Shown: positions 1 through 8,414 of the stretch, one piece after another
How the letters are laid out: every line of letters begins with the position of its first letter
Numbering within the stretch: the stretch's first letter is position 1
Source of the DNA: Chitinophagaceae bacterium
Lineage (GTDB): Bacteria; Bacteroidota; Bacteroidia; Chitinophagales; Chitinophagaceae
DNA length: 64,000 nt
Reading direction: 5' to 3'
Assembly: GCA_024707305.1 (NCBI GenBank)
Contig: JANPZZ010000025.1
Location: forward strand, 34,940 to 98,939
Notes under the pieces: model-generated
Seen by the model: only the letters and a program-made list of their open reading frames with translations
Told to the model about the DNA's origin: nothing
The model's database searches: none
Program-made: the position numbers and the translations under genes

Positions 1-351
1 CCGTTTTCCATTCTTATCAGCAACTGTATGAACATTACTCCAGTAGTCTTTGAATCCACATTGTGGAAATACAACGATTGCCGGATGTTTTTTGCGTATA
101 CTATCGGTCAAAAACATTCTCGCGCCGTGTGTCAATTGTTTCACATTATCATTTCCACTTTCTCCACGACCGTGTAAAAAAATAATAAGCGGATATTCTG
201 TCGAAGGATTGTAATTCTCGGGCAACAGAATGCGATAAGGTAGCGTGTCGCCGTTTTGTATAAAACGATATGACTCGTATTGATCCAACGATTGTGCAAA
301 CAATACACTGGTAGCAATTAAACTCAATGACAGGAAGAATATTCTCTTCAT
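1..351 (-). CDS. Alpha/beta hydrolase (esterase-like), 3' part outside the window
   Basis: The ATG complementary to 349-351 opens 117 codons that run off the left edge. Residues 1-19 are a typical Sec signal peptide ending near LFAQ. A stretch typical of secreted alpha/beta hydrolases follows: ILLPENYNP at about 41-49, then a hydrophobic strand and HGRGESG at 60-66, the oxyanion-hole HGxGE pattern of PHB-depolymerase/CE1-like and prolyl-oligopeptidase-like esterases. The nucleophile serine would lie beyond the edge. It sits 14 bp downstream of the GH3 gene on the same strand, so it is probably the next gene of the polysaccharide locus and may remove acyl substituents from the glycan. Family is well supported; substrate is inference. 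Confidence 0.75.
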   Translation of the reverse strand, partial: MKRIFFLSLSLIATSVLFAQSLDQYESYRFIQNGDTLPYRILLPENYNPSTEYPLIIFLHGRGESGNDNVKQLTHGARMFLTDSIRKKHPAIVVFPQCGFKDYWSNVHTVADKNGKR

Positions 352-364
352 ACTTGTGAACGAT

Positions 365-2656
365 TTATTTCAACCAGTTTACTTTTTGTTTTTTTACATC
401 GCGTGAATTCCCGCCAATCATTATTTCGAATTCGCCCGGCTCCCAAACATGTTTCAGGTCGTAGTTATAAAACTTCAAAAGGTCTGTGGTGATTTCAAAA
501 CTAATTGTTTTCGATTCACCAGCTTTGATCATTACTTTCTGGAATCCTTTTAATTCTTTTACTGGTCGGGTTACGGAACCAACCATATCGCGGATATAAA
601 GCTGCACTACCTCCTTACCATCAAAATTTCCTTTGTTGGTAACCGTTACGGAAGCTGTCAGTTTTTGGTTTCCTTTCAGGTTTTGTGAACTCAGTTTGAT
701 ATCACTGTATTCAAAACTGGTATAGCTAAGTCCAAATCCAAACGGATAAAGCGGATCATTCGATACATCGAGATAATTGGAGCGGAATTTTGAAAACCAT
801 TTTCCTTCCTCCAATGGACGTCCCGTATTTTTATGATTATAGAATAAAGGAACCTGACCTACATTTTGAGGAAAGGTGGTGCTCAACTTACCAGAAGGAT
901 TCACATCGCCAAATAATACATCGGTTATTGCATATCCTGCTTCACTTCCTGCAAACCAAACATTCAGTATCGCCGGCACATTTGCATGTTCCCATGTAAG
1001 TGTCAACGGACGGCCGGTGAATAAAACCAACACCACAGGTTTTCCCGTTGCAAGCAATTCTTTCAACAATTCCTGTTGTACTGCCGGTATGTTCAAGTTG
1101 GTACGACTACTTGCTTCGCCACTCATTTCAGATGATTCGCCCATAGCGGCAATGATCACATCTGCTTCCTTCGCAATTGCGAGCGCCTCGGCGCGTATTA
1201 CTTCAGCTGGGCGGCTATCCCATCCCAAAGAACGACCAAACATAGTACTGTTAGCTTCCAACACACTGTCTGCATCCAGGTTAGAACCTTTCGAATAATT
1301 GACTTTCACTTTATCTCCCAACAATTCCTTCATGCCATCGTACAATGAAGTTGCATTTGCCAGGTTAGCAGCTACACTCCAGGTGCCGGGCATATTCTCT
1401 TTTGAATTTCCCAACGGGCCGATGATTGCAACGGATCCTTGCTTCTTTAATGGCAATGTTTGATTTGCATTTTTCAGCAAAACAAAACTTTCGCTCGCAA
1501 TTCTTCTGGCTTCTTTGCGATGTTCATCTGCAAAAACCTCCTTCTTTGCTCGCTCAGGATCACAATAGCGATAGGGATCTTCAAACAATCCAAGTTTATA
1601 TTTGGCTTCCAGAATGCGGCGACATGCAGCGTCAATCTGCGCGAGCGTTACTTTACCTTCTTTCAAAGATTTTGGTATTGTTGTCAACAAACCTTCGCCA
1701 ACCATGTCCATATCAATGCCGGCTCGTAATGCCATGGCCGACACAGTTTGCAAATCGCCCACACCATGATCAATCATCTCATTAATGCCTGTGTAGTCGG
1801 TTACTACAAATCCTTTAAACTCCCATTGCGTACGCAGCACATCTGTCAGCAACCAACGATTGCCCGTTGCTGGTATCCCATCTATTTCATTGAATGAAGC
1901 CATTACACTTGCTACGCCTGCATCAACCGCCGCTTTGTATGGAGGAAAGTATTCGTTGTACATCCGTTGATGACTCATGTCAACTGTATTGTAATCACGA
2001 CCCGCCTCTCCTGCGCCATACAAGGCATAATGTTTTACACAGGATAGAATGGTGTTGTTTTTAGACAAATCGTTCCCCTGGTAACCGCGAACCATTGCTT
2101 TGGCAATTTCTCCACCGAGATAAGGATCTTCACCATTTCCTTCTGACACTCGTCCCCAACGTGGATCGCGTGAAATATCAACCATAGGTGAAAAAGTCCA
2201 GTTGATACCATCTGCACTTGCTTCCTGTGCTGCAATGCGTGCACTGCGTTCGATGGCAAGCATATTCCAGGTGCAACTCAATCCAAGCGGAATGGGGAAA
2301 ACAGTTTCATAACCGTGAATCACATCCATGCCAAACAGCAAAGGAATTTTCAAACGACTTTTTTCAACTGCCAGCTTTTGAACTTCACGAATTTTTGCAA
2401 CCGATTTGATATTGAACAGGCCTCCCACTTTTCCCTGCTCAATTTTTTTAGCAATGTCTGAACTGCTTGCCTGACCGGTTGTAATATCGCCAGCGCCGGG
2501 AAGATTCAACTGCCCAATCTTTTCTTCGAGCGTCATCTTTTTCATCAACGCATCGATGAAAGCTTTCATCTTTGGATACTGCGACTGCTGTGACATTAAG
2601 GTTTGCGTGAGAAGCAAACCGGCCACTATCAAACTTAATCGGTATGCAAATTTCAT
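365..2656 (-). CDS. bglX: Glycoside hydrolase family 3 beta-glucosidase (BglX-like)
   Basis: This 763-residue protein has a signal peptide (about 1-22) and is the normal length for periplasmic GH3 beta-glucosidases with three domains. Family landmarks are FGMDVIHGY (about 108-116), the SEGNGEDPYL block (about 171-180), KHYALYG (208-214) and the nucleophile region FVVTDYTG with Asp at about 287. A C-terminal fibronectin-III-like domain begins near 675. It would release glucose from the non-reducing ends of beta-gluco-oligosaccharides in the periplasm. It lies between the alpha/beta hydrolase and the SGNH hydrolase on one strand, with a 6-bp gap to the latter, as the saccharifying enzyme of the locus. 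Together with the two GH144-like genes a beta-1,2-linkage preference is possible, but the sequence alone cannot fix linkage. Confidence 0.92.
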   Translation of the reverse strand: MKFAYRLSLIVAGLLLTQTLMSQQSQYPKMKAFIDALMKKMTLEEKIGQLNLPGAGDITTGQASSSDIAKKIEQGKVGGLFNIKSVAKIREVQKLAVEKSRLKIPLLFGMDVIHGYETVFPIPLGLSCTWNMLAIERSARIAAQEASADGINWTFSPMVDISRDPRWGRVSEGNGEDPYLGGEIAKAMVRGYQGNDLSKNNTILSCVKHYALYGAGEAGRDYNTVDMSHQRMYNEYFPPYKAAVDAGVASVMASFNEIDGIPATGNRWLLTDVLRTQWEFKGFVVTDYTGINEMIDHGVGDLQTVSAMALRAGIDMDMVGEGLLTTIPKSLKEGKVTLAQIDAACRRILEAKYKLGLFEDPYRYCDPERAKKEVFADEHRKEARRIASESFVLLKNANQTLPLKKQGSVAIIGPLGNSKENMPGTWSVAANLANATSLYDGMKELLGDKVKVNYSKGSNLDADSVLEANSTMFGRSLGWDSRPAEVIRAEALAIAKEADVIIAAMGESSEMSGEASSRTNLNIPAVQQELLKELLATGKPVVLVLFTGRPLTLTWEHANVPAILNVWFAGSEAGYAITDVLFGDVNPSGKLSTTFPQNVGQVPLFYNHKNTGRPLEEGKWFSKFRSNYLDVSNDPLYPFGFGLSYTSFEYSDIKLSSQNLKGNQKLTASVTVTNKGNFDGKEVVQLYIRDMVGSVTRPVKELKGFQKVMIKAGESKTISFEITTDLLKFYNYDLKHVWEPGEFEIMIGGNSRDVKKQKVNWLK

Positions 2657-2662
2657 ATCCGT

Positions 2663-3358
2663 TTATTTTGCTGGTTTTTTTAGATAAGGTTTGATTTTCT
2701 CCTGCCAGATAGCATATCCTTTTGCGTTCATATGCAACTCATCTTTCAGAAAAATATCTGGCATTGGCTTTCCTTCTGATGTCAACATTGCATGATACAC
2801 ATCTACAAAATCCGTTTTCTTCTTTTTCTTTAAAAAATTGCGGATGGCAACATTTGCTTTCAACATCTCCGGCATCAGGTGTGCGCGGCTGGGACTGGGT
2901 TTGAGCGAAACAAATACGACAGGAACTTTTGGATACTTTGCACGAATCATTCCAAATAAAACCTTGAACCGGTTAAATACGGTATCTGCAGTTTCTGTGT
3001 TAGAACCCGCCAAATCATTCTCGCCACAATAAATTACAATCTGCGAAGGATCGTATTTGAAGATCACATCATCTGCATAACGAATTACATCAGGCAATGA
3101 GGAACCACCAAAGCCACGGTTGATGATTGGATATTCTGGAAAATAATCCTGTACATCGGTCCAATTGGTGAAAGAAGAACTACCTACAAACAGAATTTGT
3201 CCTTTTGAGGGCATTTGCGCACTATCCTTAGCCCGAAAAGCTCTGATCTCTACGCCAAACGGAATATCTGTTTGCGCAAGCGATGTGATAGAGAAAACGG
3301 AAAAAAATAAAAACGTCAGCAGATTTTTAATACTCATTTTTTTCATTAGTGTGGTCAT
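2663..3358 (-). CDS. SGNH/GDSL-type secreted hydrolase
   Basis: A secreted protein of up to 231 residues; the start may be the internal Met at residue 8, directly before a clean hydrophobic signal segment. SGNH blocks are visible: block I as ILFVGSSSFTNW (about 54-65, GSSS in place of GDSL), block II as GFGGSSLPD, block III as YCGENDLAG (GxND) and block V as DELHMNAKGY carrying the DxxH Asp/His pair. This is the pattern of Bacteroidota GDSL-like acyl esterases and lipases found in polysaccharide loci. It is 6 bp upstream of the GH3 gene, so co-transcription is likely, and it may deacetylate the glycan. The exact substrate cannot be read from the sequence. Confidence 0.85.
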   Translation of the reverse strand: MTTLMKKMSIKNLLTFLFFSVFSITSLAQTDIPFGVEIRAFRAKDSAQMPSKGQILFVGSSSFTNWTDVQDYFPEYPIINRGFGGSSLPDVIRYADDVIFKYDPSQIVIYCGENDLAGSNTETADTVFNRFKVLFGMIRAKYPKVPVVFVSLKPSPSRAHLMPEMLKANVAIRNFLKKKKKTDFVDVYHAMLTSEGKPMPDIFLKDELHMNAKGYAIWQEKIKPYLKKPAK

Positions 3359-3398
3359 TCAAATTATTGTTAAAAAAACATTCGTCTACCTATTGGTA

Positions 3399-5165
3399 CT
3401 AATCAACTTTCAATATTTGATATTTGGGTGAAATACCATTTTCATTGATTGCTTCTATTGTGAAATAATATGCTTTCTGATTATCCATTGCTTTAAACCA
3501 GTATTCATTTGCATCATGTACCATCACACAGTTGTATAGTTTGTCAGGATGGGTGCCATAGTAAATGTTGTAGGCATATGCATTGTCAACCGGACTCCAT
3601 TTTATATAAGCACTGCGTTTGTCTTTCTCCGTTCTCAATACCATGAATTGCTTTACAGGATTTGCCACTGCACCCTTTCCTTTTCCAAATACACGCAATC
3701 CGCTGATAGCAAATTTTCCGGTGGGCATGTGAATATTCTCCAGCTTTATGTATCTGGCTTCAATGGACGAAGTTAACTCAACATATTCATGTGGTACATC
3801 CGTTTTGTTGCCACTCTTATCGACCAGTATCTTCCATTTTTTTCCATCAACTGAATACCAGATTTTGTATTGATGGTATTGATCGGTTCTTTTACCTAAA
3901 CGATCATCGTCTACATCCTGGTCTGCATAATTGATTTGAATTGCGTTTACAGTTGAAACTTCTCCCAGGTCTGTTTGAATCCACTCTCCTTTTTTGCCCG
4001 TTGCTGCACTCCAGTAAGTTTTAATGCTTTCATCCACTGCATTGTTTGCTGCATAATTTCCCCATGAACTTGAAACCGCAACAGGCTTTTTATAATTGAG
4101 CAACATCCATCCAGTAAATGTTCCATTGTTGTAGGTCATTGGTAGACCCTTTTCTTTTACAACATGCGGAAGATAATGTGGATAATCGCCGAAGGCAGTA
4201 TTACAATACATCACGTCATCTTTATCAAAACCTGTTGGCCAGATACCGAGACGGCGTTCGAAATTATTTTTTACAGAAACCACCATGGTGCTCACATGCC
4301 AGTAGTTATTGTACCGGTCCTGGAATGTAGCGCCATGTCCTGCGCCGCGTGCAAATCCGCCCGGTTTAAAACTCAGCGGATCCGATTGCGGCTCCCACGG
4401 ACCGAGCGGTGAGTTGCCAACAAGCAAACCATCTGCATATCCGCTGAACTCTGTACCCGGTGCGCCGTATTGTAAATAGTATTTGTTCCTGTATTTTGTA
4501 AGATGTGATCCTTCAATAAATGGATCGAGGAATGTATTGTCCATGTATTCTCCAAAGCGCTGCCAGCCATACCGCCAGTGTTCGAGCAGGTACATTTCCT
4601 TTCTGGTGGTAAGTGGTTGCATGGTTCGACGGTTGAGTTCTACGCCATACATTGGATAGCGGTTGCTGCTTCCGTTGTACATATACAATCGTCCATCATC
4701 ATCCGTAAAAAATGAAGGATCCCAACCTCCTATCGCAAACGAATCGACCAACGGTTTCCAGTCATCAACTTTTGGATTTGTACTCATCCAGATAGTGAAA
4801 TCGGAAGCATAAGTGCTGCCAAAAACAATCATCGTATCACCGATAATGCCTACAGCAGGCGCGCATAGTTCATCATACACTTTATTCCATGGACGCAAAA
4901 ACCGACGTGAAACAAAATTCCAGTTCAACATATCAGGGCTCCACCAATAACCCCACTGGTTAGTGCTGAACAAATAGTAATCTCCTTTATAGGTAACAAT
5001 CACCGGATCTGCAGTTGCGCGATGTCGCCCCCATTCGCTGAAGTTAGGAATTGGGGTATAACCGTAATCTATATTTATCGGATTGCAAAATGTTTGCTGT
5101 TGCGCATTTGCTGAAACTACGCAGGCCAACAATAAAACATATATCATGAATCTTTTCATCGACAA
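3399..5165 (-). CDS. Family 43 glycoside hydrolase with discoidin (F5/8C) and FN3-like C-terminus
   Basis: This 588-residue protein starts with a signal peptide (1-21). The five-bladed GH43 domain covers roughly residues 25-340, with the general-base Asp in RATADPVIV (about 52), the pKa-modulating Asp in GGWDPSFFTDDDG and the acid Glu in DPFIEGSHL. Residues of about 355-490 look like an F5/8 type C carbohydrate-binding module, followed by a fibronectin-III-like end. GH43 enzymes cleave arabino-, xylo- or galactosidic bonds, so this gene argues against the locus being specific for a pure glucan. It is on the same strand as its neighbours, 21 bp downstream of doxX. Confidence 0.9.
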   Translation of the reverse strand: MSMKRFMIYVLLLACVVSANAQQQTFCNPINIDYGYTPIPNFSEWGRHRATADPVIVTYKGDYYLFSTNQWGYWWSPDMLNWNFVSRRFLRPWNKVYDELCAPAVGIIGDTMIVFGSTYASDFTIWMSTNPKVDDWKPLVDSFAIGGWDPSFFTDDDGRLYMYNGSSNRYPMYGVELNRRTMQPLTTRKEMYLLEHWRYGWQRFGEYMDNTFLDPFIEGSHLTKYRNKYYLQYGAPGTEFSGYADGLLVGNSPLGPWEPQSDPLSFKPGGFARGAGHGATFQDRYNNYWHVSTMVVSVKNNFERRLGIWPTGFDKDDVMYCNTAFGDYPHYLPHVVKEKGLPMTYNNGTFTGWMLLNYKKPVAVSSSWGNYAANNAVDESIKTYWSAATGKKGEWIQTDLGEVSTVNAIQINYADQDVDDDRLGKRTDQYHQYKIWYSVDGKKWKILVDKSGNKTDVPHEYVELTSSIEARYIKLENIHMPTGKFAISGLRVFGKGKGAVANPVKQFMVLRTEKDKRSAYIKWSPVDNAYAYNIYYGTHPDKLYNCVMVHDANEYWFKAMDNQKAYYFTIEAINENGISPKYQILKVD

Positions 5166-5186
5166 ACAATTTTTCGGAACCTCCCG

Positions 5187-5585
5187 TTATCTTTTCCGAT
5201 CGATTGAGAATGCTCCTGGTCCTTGCGTAATAAATATCCAACCTAACAATATAAAAAGGAACGGATGCTGATCGCGATACCAAAATTGTCCATCAGCGAT
5301 CACAAATGTTACAAAAGCCATCACCGCGATCATGATCACTGACGCAAGCCGCGTCCATAATCCGACCAAAAGTAAAATGCCTGATACCAGCTCCAGTCCC
5401 TTCCCGATATATGCTGTAATTTCTGGTGATGGAAATTTTTGAAAAATGGGCCACGATGCATAGTTCTGCATTGTTTTTACATCAAACACTTCGTAACCAT
5501 GATAAGCCATAAAAAATCCGGTCACAATGCGGGCAATACCGAGGCCATAACCGGGCCACAAAGGTTTTGAATTCAGTAAAGGCAT
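5187..5585 (-). CDS. DoxX family membrane protein
   Basis: A 132-residue integral membrane protein with four predicted helices. The N-terminal region reading GLGIARIVTGFFMAYHG is typical of DoxX, as is the amphipathic YIGKGLELVSGILLLVG block. DoxX proteins are small inner-membrane proteins of the DoxD/MauE-like group; the function of most bacterial copies is undefined. It is embedded between GH43 and a GH144-like gene on one strand, so it is probably co-transcribed with the locus. A role in respiratory electron flow is conceivable given the cytochrome c gene in the same cluster, but that is speculation. Confidence 0.85.
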   Translation of the reverse strand: MPLLNSKPLWPGYGLGIARIVTGFFMAYHGYEVFDVKTMQNYASWPIFQKFPSPEITAYIGKGLELVSGILLLVGLWTRLASVIMIAVMAFVTFVIADGQFWYRDQHPFLFILLGWIFITQGPGAFSIDRKR

Positions 5586-5656
5586 AAGTAATTTTTGGAG
5601 GGAATCAAATTTAAGATTATTGTGTTAAAGCATCATCACACCAAAACGCGCGTTAG

Positions 5657-6999
5657 TCAATATGTAAAACCAAGTTTCTTCAGTCCTGCCTGTATTTCTT
5701 CGCAACTCATAAAAAGTTTCCACAGCAATCCGCTTCGGTAATTTTCCATCATCACTACAATAGGTCCCTGGTCAATAGCCAGGTATCGCTGCGGATACCA
5801 GTCTTCAGTTTCACTAAAGGCGTCATAAAACCCATAAGGTCCCAATAATTTTTCTCTTTTATTGAGATACCAGTTTTTCATTGCCGCCATTGATTCTTTT
5901 TGGTGTAAAAGGCATAGAACCAAGCGCAGCGGCTGGCGAAATCACACCGAGGTCATGCGTCATACCGGGAGCATGCGCAGCATAACCTTTGATGGAATAA
6001 CTCGCAGTAAGACCCCAATTATCCGCACCATATCCTTTGTACTTTTTCGGATTGTTCACACACCAGTTGTAATTGATCAGCGTTTGATTTTTATTTTCCT
6101 GCCAGTAGTCTGCGTATTGATCTTTGAGATTTCGGGGATCAAGTGCGAGATAGGAATAATGCGCCCAAAACAAAGGACCGCCGTATTCATTCGCACCGTC
6201 ATGATTTAATTGCAATGAAAACCCAAACTGATTCGTTCCGCCTTTTATTTTTCCATTCTTTGCCCAGCCTTCGTGATACACTTCTGCCGGAATTGGATGC
6301 GTGGGCGATGAAGCAGCGAGCACATAAGTAATCAAACATTCATTGTAACCTGCAATTTTGTTGTTCATCTTCCAACCGTATTCAGGGCTCCAGTGCCAGT
6401 ACAATACATTTTCGCCGTTTCGGTACCAGTCAAATTCCACTTCCCGCCATAAAGCATCGCAACGTGCTGCGAGGCTTCTTTCCAGTTCCGTGCCATTTGC
6501 AAAATATTGCCGCACACAAAGCAGTGCCTGAATCATGTAAGCTGTTTCAACCAGATCGCCACCATTATCATGTTTGCTGAATGGTTTTACTTTTCCGGTT
6601 TCACCATCCCACCAATGGGGATACGCACCATGAAAACGATCTGCTTTCTCCAGAAAATCGAGAATGCGTTGAAAGCGCTCTATTCCCTGTGCGCGGGTTA
6701 TAAAACCTCTTTCCATTCCTACCAGTATAGCCAACACGCCAAAACCGCCACCACCACTGGTGATAATGTGTTTATCATTATCAGGATAAATTCCATCCAT
6801 ATGATAACGCTCGCGTGCAAGGCCACTATTGGGTTCCGCACCATCCCAGAAATATTGAAAGGTTGTTTTCTGTACATCATCAAATATTTCCTGCTCCAAA
6901 ATTGTTACCGTGTCCTCACTCGTGACAACTGTTTCCTTCGGCGAATTATTGCATGCCGCCAGCAACACGAAAAGAAAAAGAAAAAATATTATGCCTCAT
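5657..6999 (-). CDS. GH144-like (glucoamylase-domain PF10091) lipoprotein, copy A, frameshifted
   Basis: The body (6968 down to about 5900) and the C-terminus (5923 down to 5657) lie in different frames, and joining them restores the family. The N-terminal half has TTFQYFWDGA, SGGGGFGVLAILVG, KHDNGGDLVETAYM, WHWSPEYGW and NECLITYVLAASSPTH; the C-terminal part has LGPYGFYDAF and LAIDQGPIVVMMENYRSG. One extra A in an A5 run (plus-strand T run 5897-5901) causes the break. A second miscount in a T6 run near 6987 hides the true start: restoring one T links the ATG at 6997-6999 to a lipoprotein signal with lipobox LLAAC. PF10091 proteins of Chitinophaga include the founding GH144 endo-beta-1,2-glucanase, so that activity is the best guess. 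Surface or periplasmic lipoprotein. Confidence 0.85.
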
Positions 7000-7042
7000 C
7001 ACAAGTAATAAACTTTAACTTTAAAATTATACGATAGGATGG

Positions 7043-8188
7043 TTAAATGTCGATTTCAACAACACTTTCTTTCCCGTTTTTTGCCGATTCACGCGTTGCT
7101 TCTATTACTTCCAGTACATGCAGCGCATGTTCAACATTAATACGCGGCTCGGTATTATATAAAAGTGCATCAGAAATCACCGTTGCGCCTTCCTGCCAAA
7201 CATAGGTTCCTGGATCGGGCACATATCGTTGTCCTTTGTAATCATCATGGGTGGCAAGGTCTACACCAAAAGGCGCCCAGTCGTAACCCGCCAATGCCAT
7301 ATTTCCATGTGAACCCCAAATTAATATCGTGGGTCGTTCCTGTCCTTTCCCTTCATGTCCATAAGGATCAAAATAATTAAACCCTGATTGCACGTGCGAT
7401 ATCACACCATCGCCGTGATCCATCAGCAACATGGCATTGTCTTCCGCTTCTACTTTTATTTTCCCCTTATTATCTACAGTTCTTTCCGGCGTTACAATAC
7501 TCGTCATCGCCACAACTGATTTTGCAGGTCCCAGTAAACCTGTCAGTGTTGCAATATTATAAACGCCGAGGTCCGGCAAACTACCGCCACCTTTTTCATA
7601 AAAGAAAGCCGACCATGTAGGACCTGTATGTCCGTAGTGTGCATGCGCTGCAGCCACTTTTCCCATTTTCCCTTCGCGCAATGTTTTTGCCATAAATGCA
7701 AACTGAGGACTGTTAACAACTGCGGGTGCGCCCCAGATGCGCAAATTTTTTGATGTAGCAAAATCAAGCAATGCTTTTCCTTCTTTGTAGGTATTCGCCA
7801 TTGGCTTTTCGCTCCATACATGTTTACCTGCGGTGAGCGCAATTTTATTCAAACGACCATGCTCCTGCATGTCTGTAAGGTTTACTAACAAATCGAACGG
7901 TGCGCCGGCAAGTTGTTGTTCGATGTTCGGGTAATGGTTTGGGATTTTGAATTCCGCTGCACGATTTTTTGCTCGCTCATACACGATGTCACAAACGCTC
8001 ACCAGTTCAACATGTGGTGCTTTGGATAAATGTGGAAGATAGACTCCCGATACACTTCCGCAACCAATGATTGCAACACGTATTTTTTTATCTGCACCTA
8101 AACCAAAACCTTTGAGCGACGATAATAGTACAGCGGCACCGGCCAGTGCGGTGCGTTGCAAAAACTGCTGGCGAGTAAGTGGTGACAT
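7043..8188 (-). CDS. Gfo/Idh/MocA family oxidoreductase, exported (Tat-like signal)
   Basis: This 381-residue protein has a twin-arginine-like leader in reverse context (residues 1-28, LTRQQFLQRTALAGAA), followed by the dinucleotide-binding strand VAIIGCGSVSGVYLPHL and the family signature EKPMANTYKEG (about 125-135), which carries the catalytic Lys. The remainder fits the GFO/IDH/MocA C-terminal sheet domain. Such exported NAD(P)-dependent enzymes oxidise or epimerise sugars, and some act as glycosidases by an NAD-dependent mechanism (GH109-like). It lies between the two GH144-like genes on the same strand, so it probably processes sugars released by the locus. Exact substrate unknown. Confidence 0.88.
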   Translation of the reverse strand: MSPLTRQQFLQRTALAGAAVLLSSLKGFGLGADKKIRVAIIGCGSVSGVYLPHLSKAPHVELVSVCDIVYERAKNRAAEFKIPNHYPNIEQQLAGAPFDLLVNLTDMQEHGRLNKIALTAGKHVWSEKPMANTYKEGKALLDFATSKNLRIWGAPAVVNSPQFAFMAKTLREGKMGKVAAAHAHYGHTGPTWSAFFYEKGGGSLPDLGVYNIATLTGLLGPAKSVVAMTSIVTPERTVDNKGKIKVEAEDNAMLLMDHGDGVISHVQSGFNYFDPYGHEGKGQERPTILIWGSHGNMALAGYDWAPFGVDLATHDDYKGQRYVPDPGTYVWQEGATVISDALLYNTEPRINVEHALHVLEVIEATRESAKNGKESVVEIDI

Positions 8189-8246
8189 AGACTGCGTTTT
8201 TTATTAGTTGGTATGTTGATGTTCGTTTTTCATGTTTTCATGTTCA

Positions 8247-8276
8247 TGTAGGGACGCGCTGCAGCGCGTCCCTACA
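8247..8276. repeat. Family C palindrome, 30 bp
   Basis: A perfect 30-bp inverted repeat with half-site TGTAGGGACGCGCTG. The same core occurs at 10119-10148 and 40801-40840. It lies in the gap between the Gfo/Idh/MocA gene and the second GH144-like gene and continues directly into a 16-bp tandem array. It would form a stable GC-rich hairpin in RNA or a cruciform in DNA. Confidence 0.9.
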
Positions 8277-8374
8277 GATGCGCGTCCCTACAGATGCGCG
8301 TCCCTACAGATGCGCGTCCCTACAAATGCGCGTCCCTACGGATGCGCGTCCCGACACATACGCGTCCCGACATC
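8264..8374. repeat. 16-bp tandem array (about 7 units) grown from the family C palindrome
   Basis: The unit GCGCGTCCCTACAGAT repeats from 8264 in strict 16-bp phase. Units 1-3 are identical, units 4-5 differ in the last bases, and units 6-7 carry GTCCCGACA variants. The unit equals the right arm of the adjacent palindrome plus a short linker, so the array looks like serial duplication of one arm. There are no spacers of constant length between distinct repeats, so it is not CRISPR. Confidence 0.9.
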
Positions 8375-8384
8375 AAAAAACAGT

Positions 8385-8412
8385 TTCACGTTTGCCGCAT
8401 GCCGTTTGCCGT
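8385..8412. repeat. Family D heptamer array (TTGCCGT-type), 4 units
   Basis: Four consecutive heptamers, TTCACGT, TTGCCGC, ATGCCGT and TTGCCGT, lie between the 16-bp array and the stop codon of the second GH144-like gene. A longer array of the same heptamers lies at 60183-60231. Confidence 0.75.
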
Positions 8413-8414
8413 AC

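Noticed and set aside
876..1298. Plus-strand open frames antisense to the GH3 gene
   Set aside because: They are shadows of the conserved minus-strand gene and have no recognisable motif.
8264..8374. CRISPR-like array
   Set aside because: Units are directly adjacent with no unique spacers of constant length, and no cas gene is near.
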